Positions 1-9,000 of a stretch of DNA of 36,263 bases are shown here, piece after piece. The stretch's first letter is position 1. Each line of letters begins with the position of its first letter. Below the pieces are notes generated by a model. The model searched no databases and was not told where the DNA came from. It was given only the letters and a program-made list of their open reading frames with translations. A program made the translations under genes and the position numbers. Source of the stretch: Pauljensenia sp902373545 (GTDB lineage: Bacteria > Actinomycetota > Actinomycetes > Actinomycetales > Actinomycetaceae); NCBI RefSeq assembly GCF_041432775.1, contig NZ_JAPWAG010000024.1:1-36263 (forward strand). Direction: 5' to 3'.

Positions 1-66
1 ACCATAGGGCTGCGACACGCCGGCGACACGCCGTGGCGGGGTGTCTATGGTAGTAAAACCCCCCGT
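1..66 (+). repeat. Palindromic repeat, copy 1 (window edge)
   Basis: A 51-bp palindromic core (1-51) is bounded by ACCATAG and CTATGGT. It contains an inner CGGCG-ACA-CGCCG hairpin and is followed by the tail AGTAAAACCCCCCGT. The same unit recurs in the same orientation at 1515-1580 and 1724-1789 with only a few changes. The copy begins at the first base of the window, so its left flank is unknown. It lies just beyond the stop codon of the DUF559 gene. I see no coding function. Confidence 0.8.
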
Positions 67-100
67 CGGCGCGGCTGGGAAGCTGTGCTGGGGCCGTCGC

Positions 101-1117
101 TCACCCCTGGCGGGCGGCGAGCGCGGCGCGAATCTGTGCGATGAGCTCGGCCGGGTGTTCGAGGTCACGCCAGCCGACCCGGATGATGTGCCAGCCCTCT
201 GCTTCAAGGTGCCGTTGGCGCTCGCGCTCTCGGGCGAGCGACGCATGAATACTTGAAGGGGTCTCTCCGTATTTGGCGCGACCGTCGAACTCTATGCCGA
301 TCCGTTCCGCCAGGAACGCGCAGTCGATGAAGTAGCGGTGACCGTGCGTATGTACCTCGACCTGAGTCTGCATGCCAGTAAGGCCTGCGACGCATAGCTC
401 GTAGAGCAGTCGAGCCTCGCCGGGAGATGCGCATCCGGCATCCACGTGGTCGATGATCCAGCGAGCCTGGGCTCGCCCGTGCGCTCGATTTCCGAGCGCT
501 TTCAGTTCGCGCTCAAGCAAAAACTTCCAGGCCTCCTCGTTGCCGCGGGACACGGGAAGGTGGAAGTTGTCAAAGTGCGTGTAGACGTGGCCGATCATGC
601 ATAGCTGTGTGAATGCAGCTCGTGGGTTGTTCGATGTCCTCGCGACGGTAACCTGCGCCGACTCAAGGTTTTCGATCAGGAGCCCGCGTGCATCGGCGAC
701 GTGCGTCGAAAGATGGACGTGGCGGGGTTTGACTGTGACTGGTGGGAACCTGTGAGATCCGATGGTCACCGCGGGTAGCTTGATCGGGCGCGTTGGCTTT
801 GGTGTGGCGATGGTAATGGGAGGGACAGGCGGGTCGCTGGCGCGGCCGGTTGCCCATAGCGCGCACTGACCGGTGACGGCCATGGAGCGGTGGGTGTAGG
901 CGAGGTGGTAGAGGCGCGCGGCGAGTACAACCTCCGGCACCTGTACGGCAGCAATGCTACCCAGCCGCGCCAGATCGAGGTATGTCCTGCCCGCAATCCG
1001 TATTGCGGTCGGTGTCTTCGTGAGGCCGTGGTGGCTGGAGCGAGGAATTCGTATGAGTGCGCGTTCAACGGCACGGAGGAGGAAGGGAGCCTCGATGCTC
1101 CCGTCTGTTGGGCTCAT
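101..1117 (-). CDS. DUF559 domain protein (Vsr-like endonuclease fold)
   Basis: This is a 338-residue protein. The C-terminal third carries the DUF559/Vsr-like nuclease pattern: an IGIEFDGRAKYG strand with the metal-binding Asp, then a basic helix (RERERQRHLEAEGWHIIRV) leading to the last strand and WRDLEHP. This family has a restriction-endonuclease-like fold and is usually of unknown substrate. The N-terminal part has a THRSMAVTGQCALWA-type segment like the N-terminal region of many actinobacterial DUF559 proteins, which resembles the AbiEi antitoxin fold; that resemblance is inference. The start is ATG at 1117; no clear ribosome-binding site precedes it, so the start is uncertain. A CAGTTTG-CA-CAAACTG palindrome lies 36 bp upstream. 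The gene stands alone between direct copies of a palindromic repeat, a setting that suggests a mobile or excisable cassette. The function is not established; defence or DNA repair are possibilities. Confidence 0.75.
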   Translation of the reverse strand: MSPTDGSIEAPFLLRAVERALIRIPRSSHHGLTKTPTAIRIAGRTYLDLARLGSIAAVQVPEVVLAARLYHLAYTHRSMAVTGQCALWATGRASDPPVPPITIATPKPTRPIKLPAVTIGSHRFPPVTVKPRHVHLSTHVADARGLLIENLESAQVTVARTSNNPRAAFTQLCMIGHVYTHFDNFHLPVSRGNEEAWKFLLERELKALGNRAHGRAQARWIIDHVDAGCASPGEARLLYELCVAGLTGMQTQVEVHTHGHRYFIDCAFLAERIGIEFDGRAKYGETPSSIHASLARERERQRHLEAEGWHIIRVGWRDLEHPAELIAQIRAALAARQG

Positions 1118-1152
1118 GCGTAGATTCTAGTTCGTTAATTCTCTGTTCGTTG

Positions 1153-1168
1153 CAGTTTGCACAAACTG
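1153..1168. promoter_or_regulatory. Inverted repeat upstream of the DUF559 gene
   Basis: Two perfect 7-bp arms, CAGTTTG and CAAACTG, are separated by CA. They sit in a relatively AT-rich stretch 36 bp before the start codon of the minus-strand gene. This is a possible operator; no regulator is known. Confidence 0.35.
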
Positions 1169-1514
1169 AATCGGTCTGATTTCTTCAAGCTGCATCCAAT
1201 AGTTGGTTGTTACAGGTAAAGGTCATTATGTGAGGGACGAGGCCGTGGCTGGGCACTCGCTTACAACTCGGGTTCGGTGGTGGGCGTGGGCGGCATTGCG
1301 GTGGCGGTTGGACATGGGGCGGATGGCAGCGAGTCCGCGTATGGGTATGCGCGCAGCTTGGGTTCACCGATAGGCGCGGGTGGTGTCGAGGTGGCGTCTG
1401 CGAATGCTGTGATGGTGAGGTTGTGTATGGGCGTGGCGCGGGGTGTGCGGGGTGCTGTGTTGTTGCTCGGGCGCAGGGTTGGCGGTTGTGGGTGGGTGCG
1501 TGGGGGGAATTGCG

Positions 1515-1580
1515 ACCATAGGGCTGCGACACGCCGGCGACACGCCGTGGTGGGGTGTCTATGGTAGTAAAACCCCCCGT
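1515..1580 (+). repeat. Palindromic repeat, copy 2
   Basis: The 51-bp palindromic core is 1515-1565 and the AGTAAAACCCCCCGT tail ends at 1580. It differs from copy 1 at one position of the core. It forms the end of the first 209-bp tandem unit. Confidence 0.8.
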
Positions 1581-1723
1581 TGGCGTGGGTGGTGTCGAGG
1601 TGGGGTCTGCGAATGCTGCGGTGGTGAGGTTGTGTGTGGGCGTGGCGCGGGGTGTGCGGGGTGCTGCGTTGTTGCTCGGGCGCAGGGTTGGCGGTTGTGG
1701 GTGGGTGCGTGGGGGGAATTGCG

Positions 1724-1789
1724 ACCATAGGGGTGTGACACGCCGGCGACACGCCGTGGCGGGGCGTCTATGGTAGTAAAACCCCCCGT
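1724..1789 (+). repeat. Palindromic repeat, copy 3
   Basis: The core is 1724-1774 and the tail ends at 1789, at the end of the second 209-bp unit. The outer ACCATAG/CTATGGT arms and the inner CGGCG/CGCCG hairpin are kept while positions between them vary. This suggests that the folded structure, or the DNA palindrome, is what is maintained. Confidence 0.8.
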
Positions 1790-1945
1790 TGGCGCGGCCG
1801 AGTCGCGGCGGCGGAGCCGCGGTTGGTTGGGGCGCGTTGTGGCCGGGTGTGGCCGGGCGGGTGGGCTGTGGCTAGACGCGTTGTTGCCGGGTGTGGGCGG
1901 GGGCGCCCACGCTCGGAATAGGGGGTTTGCGTGCGGATAGGGGCC

Positions 1946-2125
1946 GGGACGCCAGCGATGCTCGGGACGCCAGCAAGGCTAGGGACGCCAGCGATGCCCG
2001 GGACGCCAGCAAGGCTAGGGACGCCAGCGATGCCCGGGACGCCAGCGATGCTCGGGACGCCAGCGATGCCCGCGACGCCAGCAAGGCTAGGCGCGCCCGC
2101 GACGCTAGGGACGCCCGCAACGCCC
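1946..2125. repeat. 18-bp minisatellite, ten units
   Basis: Ten consecutive 18-bp units alternate between GGGACGCCAGCGATGCYC and GGGACGCCAGCAAGGCTA. The last two or three are decayed, and a further partial unit runs into the stop codon of the alcohol dehydrogenase gene at 2141-2143. Each unit would encode six residues on either strand, but no start signal or domain supports translation. It lies directly downstream of the dehydrogenase gene and would be part of its 3' untranslated region. Unit number probably varies between strains. Confidence 0.85.
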
Positions 2126-2140
2126 GCAGCGCCGCCGGCG

Positions 2141-3181
2141 TCAGACGGTCAGCATGACCTTCGTGGCGCGGCGCTCGTCCATGGCGGCATAGCCGTCGGC
2201 TGCGCGCTCGAGCGGCAGGGACAGGTCAAAGACGGCGCCAGGGTTGATCTCACCGCGGTAAATCATGTTGATCATGGTCGGCAGGTACTTGCGCACGGGG
2301 GCGGGCCCGCCGAACATGTGCACCTCGGCGGCGAACATGCGGCTCATATCCAGAGAGACGCCGTGCGGCACGCCCACAAACGACAGGTGACCGCCAGGGC
2401 GCACGCAGCCGAGCGCCTGGTTGAAAGCCACCTCGTTGCCCACCGCTTCCACGACGCCGTCGGCACCCAGTCCGCCGGTCATCTCCTTGATGCGGGCGAT
2501 GCCCTCCTCGCCGCGCTCCTCAACGATGTCGGTCGCACCGAACTCGCGAGCCAGGGCCTGGCGGTCCGCGTGGCGCGACATGGCGATGATGCGTGAGGCA
2601 CCCTGCTGGCGGGCGCCGATGATCGCGCCCAGGCCCACAGCCCCGTCACCCACGATGACGATGGTTGCGCCGGGACCAGCCCCGGCCTCGTCAGCGGCGA
2701 ACCAACCGGTGCCCAGCACGTCGGAGGCGGCCAGGAGCGAGGGAATCTGCTCGCGCGTGGGCGTGCCGGGGGTCTTGACCAGCGTGCCGTCCGCGAGGGG
2801 GATGCGCGCATACTCGGCCTGAGTGCCGCCAGTGCGCGTGCCAACGAAAGGCTCACCCTGGGCGGCGGCGGTCGCGCAGCGCGAGGGGTAGCCGGTGCGG
2901 CAGATCGCGCACTCGCCGCAGGAGATGCAGAAGGAGCCGACGACGAAGTCGCCGGGGCGCACGGTGGTGACGGCCGAGCCAACCTCGACGACGGTGCCGA
3001 CGTACTCGTGGCCCATGCGCTGCTCGTGGACGGGCTGGGCGCCGCGGTAGGGCCACAGGTCCGAGCCGCAGATGCAGGTGGCCGCCAGCCTGATGATGGC
3101 GTCCGTTGGTTCCAGGATGGTGGGCATCGGCATCTCTTCGACGGTGACGTTGCCGGGTTCGTGCATGACGACGGCGCGCAT
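2141..3181 (-). CDS. Zinc-dependent alcohol dehydrogenase (MDR family)
   Basis: This 346-residue medium-chain dehydrogenase/reductase has the expected zinc sites. The catalytic zinc ligands are Cys38 (CGSD) and the His58-Glu59 pair (GHE). The structural zinc cysteines are Cys88, Cys91, Cys94 and Cys102. The cofactor fold begins at GDGAVGLG. The family oxidises or reduces alcohols and aldehydes with NAD(P); the substrate cannot be read from sequence. The ATG at 3181 has a good ribosome-binding site (AGGAG, about six bases away). It is transcribed divergently from moaA across a 172-bp gap. Its 3' end abuts an 18-bp minisatellite. The stretch encoding DEAGAG contains the GACGAGGCCGGGGC sequence that recurs in the window, here in an ordinary conserved part of the fold. 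Confidence 0.9.
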   Translation of the reverse strand: MRAVVMHEPGNVTVEEMPMPTILEPTDAIIRLAATCICGSDLWPYRGAQPVHEQRMGHEYVGTVVEVGSAVTTVRPGDFVVGSFCISCGECAICRTGYPSRCATAAAQGEPFVGTRTGGTQAEYARIPLADGTLVKTPGTPTREQIPSLLAASDVLGTGWFAADEAGAGPGATIVIVGDGAVGLGAIIGARQQGASRIIAMSRHADRQALAREFGATDIVEERGEEGIARIKEMTGGLGADGVVEAVGNEVAFNQALGCVRPGGHLSFVGVPHGVSLDMSRMFAAEVHMFGGPAPVRKYLPTMINMIYRGEINPGAVFDLSLPLERAADGYAAMDERRATKVMLTV

Positions 3182-3353
3182 GGTGCTCCTCGCTCGGGTG
3201 GCTCTGTTACGTTCACGCTATCCCGGTTGAGAGGTTTTCGTTGCCGCTGTCCATTGTTCCCTTTCTCTCAGGTGACGAGGTTTTGGCGCGGTTTCGGGGC
3301 ACACAGCGTTTTTCGAGGGGCGAACACCAGGTAAAACGCGGTAGGGTGTCGCC

Positions 3354-4418
3354 ATGTCAGTCGAGTTTGTATCCGCCGCGCGCGCGACCCGAGCGGTCGC
3401 GCATGACGCGCCGTTGCGACTCGTCGACACCTTCGGCCGAGTGGCCCGTGACCTGCGGGTTTCCTTGACGGATCGCTGTAATCTGCGCTGCTCCTACTGC
3501 ATGCCGCCCGAGGGGCTGGACTGGCTGCCGGTTGAGGAGACGCTGACTGACGCGGAGGTTGTGCGCCTCGTTCGCATCGGTGTCGAGCAGCTGGGTATCC
3601 GCCAGGTCCGCTTTACTGGCGGCGAGCCGCTGCTGCGCCGAGGCCTCGAGACGATTATTGCGGAGTGTGCCCAGCTTGTGACCGACGAGGGGCGTACGCC
3701 CGACCTGGCGCTGACGACGAACGCGCTGGGCTTGGCCAAGCGTGCCCAGGGCTTGAAGGACGCGGGCCTGGTTCGCGTCAACATTTCCCTGGATTCCCTG
3801 GATCGTGAGCATTACGCGGCGATTACGAGGCGCGACCGCCTCGATGACGTCCTCGAGGGGATCGAGGCCGCCGCGCGCGCGGGCCTGAGTCCGATCAAGG
3901 TCAACACCCTGGTGCTGCGGGGCATGAACGAGGCCGACCTGCCCGACCTGGTCGACTACTGCCTGGATCGGAGCATTGAGCTGCGCGTTATCGAGCAGAT
4001 GCCGATCGGCCCGCCGGACACGTGGGATCGTCAGAACATCCTGACGGCGGACGAGATCCTGCACATCATGGGGACTCGCCACACGCTGACCCCCGCGCAG
4101 CGCGAGGACCCACATTCGCCCGCGGGGCGCTGGATCGTGGACGGCGATCCGACCAAGATGCTCGGCGTCATTGCCTCCGTGTCCGAGCCCTTCTGTGGGG
4201 CGTGTGATCGTACCCGCCTGACCTCGGACGGCATGGTGCGTTCCTGCCTGTTTTCCACGGAGGAAACCTCGCTGAGGGACCTGCTGCGCGGTGGCGGGGA
4301 TGACGCGCAGATCGCCGCGCGCTGGGCCGACGCCATGTGGGCCAAGCCGGCCGCGCACGGCCTCAATATCGATGCCTTTGCGCGCCCGTCGCGCACCATG
4401 AGCCGTATTGGCGGGTAA
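3354..4418 (+). CDS. moaA: GTP 3',8-cyclase MoaA (molybdenum cofactor step 1)
   Basis: MoaA is a radical SAM enzyme that converts GTP to 3',8-cyclo-7,8-dihydro-GTP, which MoaC then turns into cyclic pyranopterin monophosphate. The protein is 354 residues, normal for the family. The N-terminal cluster motif CNLRCSYC (Cys42, Cys46, Cys49) is followed by FTGGEPLLR. The C-terminal second cluster motif is CGACDRTRLTSDGMVRSC. The protein ends with a glycine pair (MSRIGG), as MoaA proteins typically do. Only a weak GGTAGGG lies upstream of the ATG. The gene precedes narK by 225 bp on the same strand, linking cofactor synthesis with nitrate reductase. No moaC is present in the window. Confidence 0.96.
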   Translation: MSVEFVSAARATRAVAHDAPLRLVDTFGRVARDLRVSLTDRCNLRCSYCMPPEGLDWLPVEETLTDAEVVRLVRIGVEQLGIRQVRFTGGEPLLRRGLETIIAECAQLVTDEGRTPDLALTTNALGLAKRAQGLKDAGLVRVNISLDSLDREHYAAITRRDRLDDVLEGIEAAARAGLSPIKVNTLVLRGMNEADLPDLVDYCLDRSIELRVIEQMPIGPPDTWDRQNILTADEILHIMGTRHTLTPAQREDPHSPAGRWIVDGDPTKMLGVIASVSEPFCGACDRTRLTSDGMVRSCLFSTEETSLRDLLRGGGDDAQIAARWADAMWAKPAAHGLNIDAFARPSRTMSRIGG

Positions 4419-4643
4419 CGCCCCGGCTAATTGCGTAACACCGGTGTTTTGTAACAGCGGTCGATAGAGGCCTGGGATGCCCGGAGAATCTGCGCGGAAA
4501 CCCTAGTTTTCCTTGTCCCCACAAGGGTGGCGTACGCCACAAAACGATGCACCGATGGTCTGTTATTTCGCTTGGTAGCCTCCGTGTTAAAGAACGTCCG
4601 GCGCACGCCCGCGCCCGGACTCCCTTCAGACACGAGGAGAGCC
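4419..4643 (+). promoter_or_regulatory. moaA-narK intergenic region with stacked palindromes
   Basis: This 225-bp gap should hold the nar operon promoter. It contains a perfect 12-bp palindrome AACACCGGTGTT (4437-4448) bracketed by GTAAC on both sides. A CCTTGT-CCCC-ACAAGG hairpin lies at 4511-4526. Immediately adjacent is a perfect 14-bp palindrome GTGGCGTACGCCAC (4527-4540). These are candidate operators or a leader structure. I do not see a clean FNR-type TTGAT-N4-ATCAA site. The ribosome-binding site GAGGAG before 4644 belongs to narK. Confidence 0.5.
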
Positions 4644-5996
4644 ATGAGCGCGACCGACCCCGCGGCCAAGAAGAGCCGCTACCTGCTCACTGACTGGAAC
4701 CCCAACGACGAATCCAAGTGGGACTCGAAGCTTGCGTGGCGCACGCTGTGGATCACGACCTACTCGCTGATCCTGGCCTTCTGCGTCTGGTTCCTGCCCA
4801 GCGCGATCGCGCCGAAGCTGAATCTTCTCGGCTTTGGCCTGGACAAGGTTTAGCTGTACTGGCTGACCGCCCTCCCCGGCCTCGCCGCCGGCATCCTGCG
4901 CCTCATCTACATGTTCCTGCCCCCGCTCATCGGCACCCGCAAGCTCGTGGGCATCACCTCCCTGCTGTGCATCATCCCCATGGCCGGCTGGTTCTTCGCG
5001 GTCCAGGACAAGACGACTCCCTACTGGGTCCTGCTGACCCTGGCCTTCATGTGTGGCATCGGCGGCGGCGCGTTCTCCGGCTACATGCCCTCGACCGGCT
5101 ACTTCTTCCCCAAGCGCCTCGTCGGCACGGCGCTCGGCCTGCAGGGCGGCATCGGCAACCTCGGCATGTCTGTCATCCAGCTGGTCGGCCCCATCCTCAT
5201 GGGCTTCGGCCTGGTCGGCATGACCTGGCTTGCCCCGCAGACGCAGGTCGGCGAGCAGGCCGGCGAACACGTCGGTGAGAGCATCTGGGTCTACAACGCA
5301 GCGGCCTTCTTCGTCCCCTGGTGCATCCTCGCGGCGATCCTCGCCTTCATCTGGCTGCGCGACGTGCCCGTCAAGGCCAACATCAAGCAGCAGCTGGACA
5401 TCTTCTCCAACCCCAACACCTGGTACATGACCATCCTCTACGTCATGACCTTCGGCCTGTTCTCCGGCTTCTCCGCCGTCTTCGCCCTCCTCATCAACAA
5501 CCAGTTCGGCGGCGACTCCATCCTCAAGCTGGGCGTCAAGGGCGCGACCTTCGCCTTCCTCGGCCCCCTCATCGGCTCGATCATCCGCATGTCCTGGGGC
5601 ATCTTCTGCGACCGGATGGGCGGCGCCATCTGGACCTTCATCTCCGGCGTCGGCATGGCCATCACGCTGGGCGGCGTCGCCTGGGTCCTCAAGAACCCCA
5701 CCGGTTGGACCGACTTCTACATCTTCATGGCGCTCATGCTCACCATGTTCCTGTTCTCCGGCTTCGGTAACGCCGGTACCTTCAAGCAGATGCCGATGAT
5801 CATGCCGGCCCGCCAGGCCGGCGGCGCCATCGGCTTCACCTCGGCGATCGCGTCCCTCGGCCCCTTCCTGGTCGGCGTCGCGCTCTCCGCCATCAGCGCC
5901 CCGGTCTTCTTCGCGGGCTGCGCCATCTTCTGCGCCCTGTGCTCGGTCCTGTGCTGGATCATGTACGCGCGCAAGAACGCCCCGTTCCCCGGCTGA
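4644..5996 (+). pseudogene. narK: narK nitrate/nitrite transporter, broken by an in-frame TAG
   Basis: Read through, this is a complete MFS transporter of the NarK/NasA family with 450 codons. It carries the glycine-rich nitrate signature near GGAFSGYMPSTGYFFPK and GLQGGIGNLGMS, and the second signature near GFGNAGTFKQMPM and GGAIGFTSAIASLGP. NarK moves nitrate in and nitrite out across the membrane. Translation from the ATG at 4644 (ribosome-binding site GAGGAG) meets TAG at 4851-4853, codon 70, just before LYWLTALPGL. Relatives typically have Gln at this spot, so a single CAG-to-TAG change explains it. The frame is otherwise intact to 5996, with no other stop. An internal ATG at 4911 is in frame but would skip the first membrane segment and has no good ribosome-binding site. 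Possible explanations are recent inactivation, suppression, or a sequencing error. Confidence 0.85.
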
Positions 5997-6064
5997 TCCA
6001 CCCGGCACTGCGTGGTGCCGACGGACCTGCCACCGCCTCGTCAATCGACTCTTAGGAGCACCCC

Positions 6065-9000
6065 ATGACGAATCTCGAATCCGATATGACCTTCCCGACC
6101 TACGGCGGCGAGGTCAAGCCCGCGACCGGCGCGACTCTGTTTGCGCTCGGCTCGTGGCTGCGTCGCGGCAAGGCGTCCGCCGACGCGCGCCAGCTCTTCC
6201 TAGAGGGCGGCCGCGACGGCGACTCCTTCTACCGCGACCGCTGGAGCTACGACAAGATCGTGCGCTCCACCCATGGCGTGAACTGCACGGGCTCATGCTC
6301 GTGGAAGATCTTCGTCAAGGACGGCGTCATCACCTGGGAAACCCAGCAGACTGACTACCCGACCACCGGCGCGGACATGCCCGAGTACGAGCCCCGCGGC
6401 TGCCCGCGTGGCGCGGCGTTCTCGTGGTACGAATACTCGCCGACCCGTATCAAGTACCCCTACGTGCGCGGCGTCCTGCTCGACATGTTCCGCGAGGCCA
6501 AGAAGCGCCTCGGGGATCCCGTCGACGCGTGGGCCGCGGTCGTTGAGGACCCGGAGAAGGCGCGTGCCTACAAGTCGCAGCGTGGCCGCGGCGGCATGGT
6601 CCGCGTGTCGTGGGAAGAGGCGATGGAGATCGTCGCCGCCGCCTACGTGCACACGATCAAGCAGTACGGCCCCGACCGCATCGCCGGCTTCTCGGTCATC
6701 CCCGCCATGTCGATGATCTCCTACGGTGCGGGCTCCCGCTTCCACGAGCTCATCGGCGCCACGATGCTGTCCTTCTACGACTGGTACGCGGACCTGCCTC
6801 CAGCCTCGCCTCAGGTGTTCGGCGACCAGACCGACGTGCCCGAGGCCGGCGACTGGTTCAACTCGCAGTACCTCATCATGTGGGGCACGAACCTGCCGCT
6901 GACCCGTACCCCCGACGCTCACTTCATGGCCGAGGCCCGCTACCACGGCCAGAAGGTCATCGTCGTGTCCCCGGACTTCGCGGACAACACGAAGTTCGCG
7001 GACGACTGGTTGCGCGTCCAGCCCGGCACGGACGGCGCCCTGGCGCAGGCGATGGGCCACGTCATCCTCAAGGAATTCCACGTCGGCAAGCGCGAGCCCA
7101 TGTTCCTCGATTACATGAAGCGCTACACCGACTCCCCGTTCCTGGTGGAGATTAACGAGGTCGGCGAGGGTGCCCACGAGGGCGTCGCCCCGACGACCCT
7201 GGTCCCCGGCAAGTTCCTGACGGCCGCCAAGATGCCCGCAGGCACGACCGAGCGTACCGAGAACAACCAGTTCCGTCCCCTCGTCATCGAGGCCGACGGC
7301 ACGGTCAAGGACCCGGGCGGCACGCTCGCCGATCGCTTCGGCGAGGAGGGCGCCGGCCACTGGAACCTCAACCTGGACGGCGTCGAGCCCGTCATGTCCA
7401 TCATGGACACGGACGAGTGGGAAGCCGCCCTGATCGCCCTGCCGCGCTTCGACCTGCCCGCAGCCTCTGGCCAGGCCTCGGTCGGCGGCGGCTACGTGAA
7501 GCGTGGCGTGCCCGCGCGCCGCGTCAACGGCCGCCTCGTGACGACCGTGTTCGACATCCTGCTCGCCCAGTACGCCGTCGAGCGTGAGGGCCTGCCGGGT
7601 GAGTGGCCCACCGACTACATGGACGCCTCCACGCCGGGCACCCCTGCGTGGCAGGAGGAGTTCACGTCGGTTCCCGCCGCCGCAGCCATCAAGATCGGCC
7701 GCGAGTTCGCGCAGAACGCGGTTGAGACGCAGGGCCGTTCCATGATCCTCATGGGCGCCGGCACGAACCACTACTACCACTCCGACGAGATGTACCGTAC
7801 GTTCCTGGCGCTCACGGAAATGTGTGGCACCCAGGGCCGCAACGGCGGCGGCTGGGCCCACTACGTGGGTCAGGAGAAGGTCCGCCCGATCATGGGTTGG
7901 GGCTCCTTCACCTTCGCCCTGGACTGGGCACGCCCGCCGCGCCAGATGATCTCCACCGGCTGGTACTACATGACCACGGACCAGTGGCGCTACGACGGTG
8001 CTGCGGCCTCGGCCATGGGAAACCCGATCAAGTCCTCGAACCTGGACGGCAAGCAGCTGGTCGACACCCTCGTCGAGTCGGTTCAGCGCGGCTGGATGCC
8101 CTGCTACCCGACGTTCTCCAAGGGCTCGACCCAGCTGGGCCGCGAGGCCGCCGAGGCCGGCATGGCCCCCGCGGAATACGTGTCCCAGGAGCTGCGCGAG
8201 GGTCGCCTCCAGTTCGCGATCGAGGACCCGGACGCCCATCACAACGTCCCGAAGATCCTCGCGAACTGGCGTACGAACCTGCTCGGCTCGTCCGCGAAGG
8301 GCACCGAGTTCTTCCTGCGTCACATGCTGGGTACCGGCAACGAGGTCAACGCCGAGGAGCTGGAAGAGGGCAACCGTCCCGCGTCCGTCAACTGGCGTGA
8401 GGCTCACCCCGGCAAGCTCGACCTCATGTGGGTCGCGGACTTCCGTAACACCTCGACGACGCTGCACTCCGACGTGGTGCTGCCCGCCGCCACGTGGTAC
8501 GAGAAGCACGACCTGTCCTCCACGGACATGCACCCCTTTATGCACTGCTTCGACGAGGCCGTGAACCCGCCGTGGGAGGCACGCACTGACTTCGAGGTGT
8601 TCCAGACCCTGGCTCGCCTCGTCGGCCGCATGGCCCCCGGCCACCTGGACACCCAGACGGACGTCGTCGCGGTTCCGCTGGGGCACGACTCCCCGGACGC
8701 CATGACCATGGCGGATGGCGTCGTTCCCGAGCAGACGTGGACGCCCGGCAAGACCATGCCGAAGCTGGTTGCGATCGAGCGCGACTACACGCAGGTCGGC
8801 TACAAGTACGACCGCATCGGACCGCTCGTGCCCAAGGCTGGCCTGGCCTCCAAGGGTGTGGCGTACAACATGCAGGAGGCGTACGAGCAGCTCGGCGACC
8901 TCAACGGCCGCGCCCCCATGGACGGCAACGCCGGCGAGGGCATGCCGCTGTGCGACACCGCCATCAAGGCGGCGAACATGGCGCTGCGCTTCTCGGGCAC

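Larger units (their letters stand above)
1373..1790. repeat. Two tandem 209-bp repeat units
   Basis: Positions 1373-1581 and 1582-1790 are two units with a 209-bp offset and only scattered differences. Each unit ends with one copy of the 51-bp palindrome and its AGTAAAACCCCCC tail. The G-rich spacer gives long low-complexity reading frames on both strands with no recognisable domain, and I do not regard these as genes. The stretch 1185-1372 upstream and 1790-1945 downstream is similarly G-rich and holds only small hairpins (for example 1804-1821 and 1893-1910). Confidence 0.8.

Noticed and set aside
1261..1752. 163-codon minus-strand Pro/Thr/His-rich frame across the 209-bp repeats
   Set aside because: It arises from G-rich tandem repeats; there is no ribosome-binding site and no domain.
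1946..2143. Possible CRISPR array
   Set aside because: The 18-bp units are directly adjacent with no unique spacers and no cas genes; it is a minisatellite.
3182..3353. Moco riboswitch upstream of moaA
   Set aside because: The gap is only 172 bp and I could not fit the conserved Moco fold; a covariance-model search would decide.
4851..4853. Programmed recoding (pyrrolysine or readthrough) of the narK TAG
   Set aside because: No readthrough context or pyrrolysine genes are visible, and relatives have a plain Gln codon; a point mutation is simpler.
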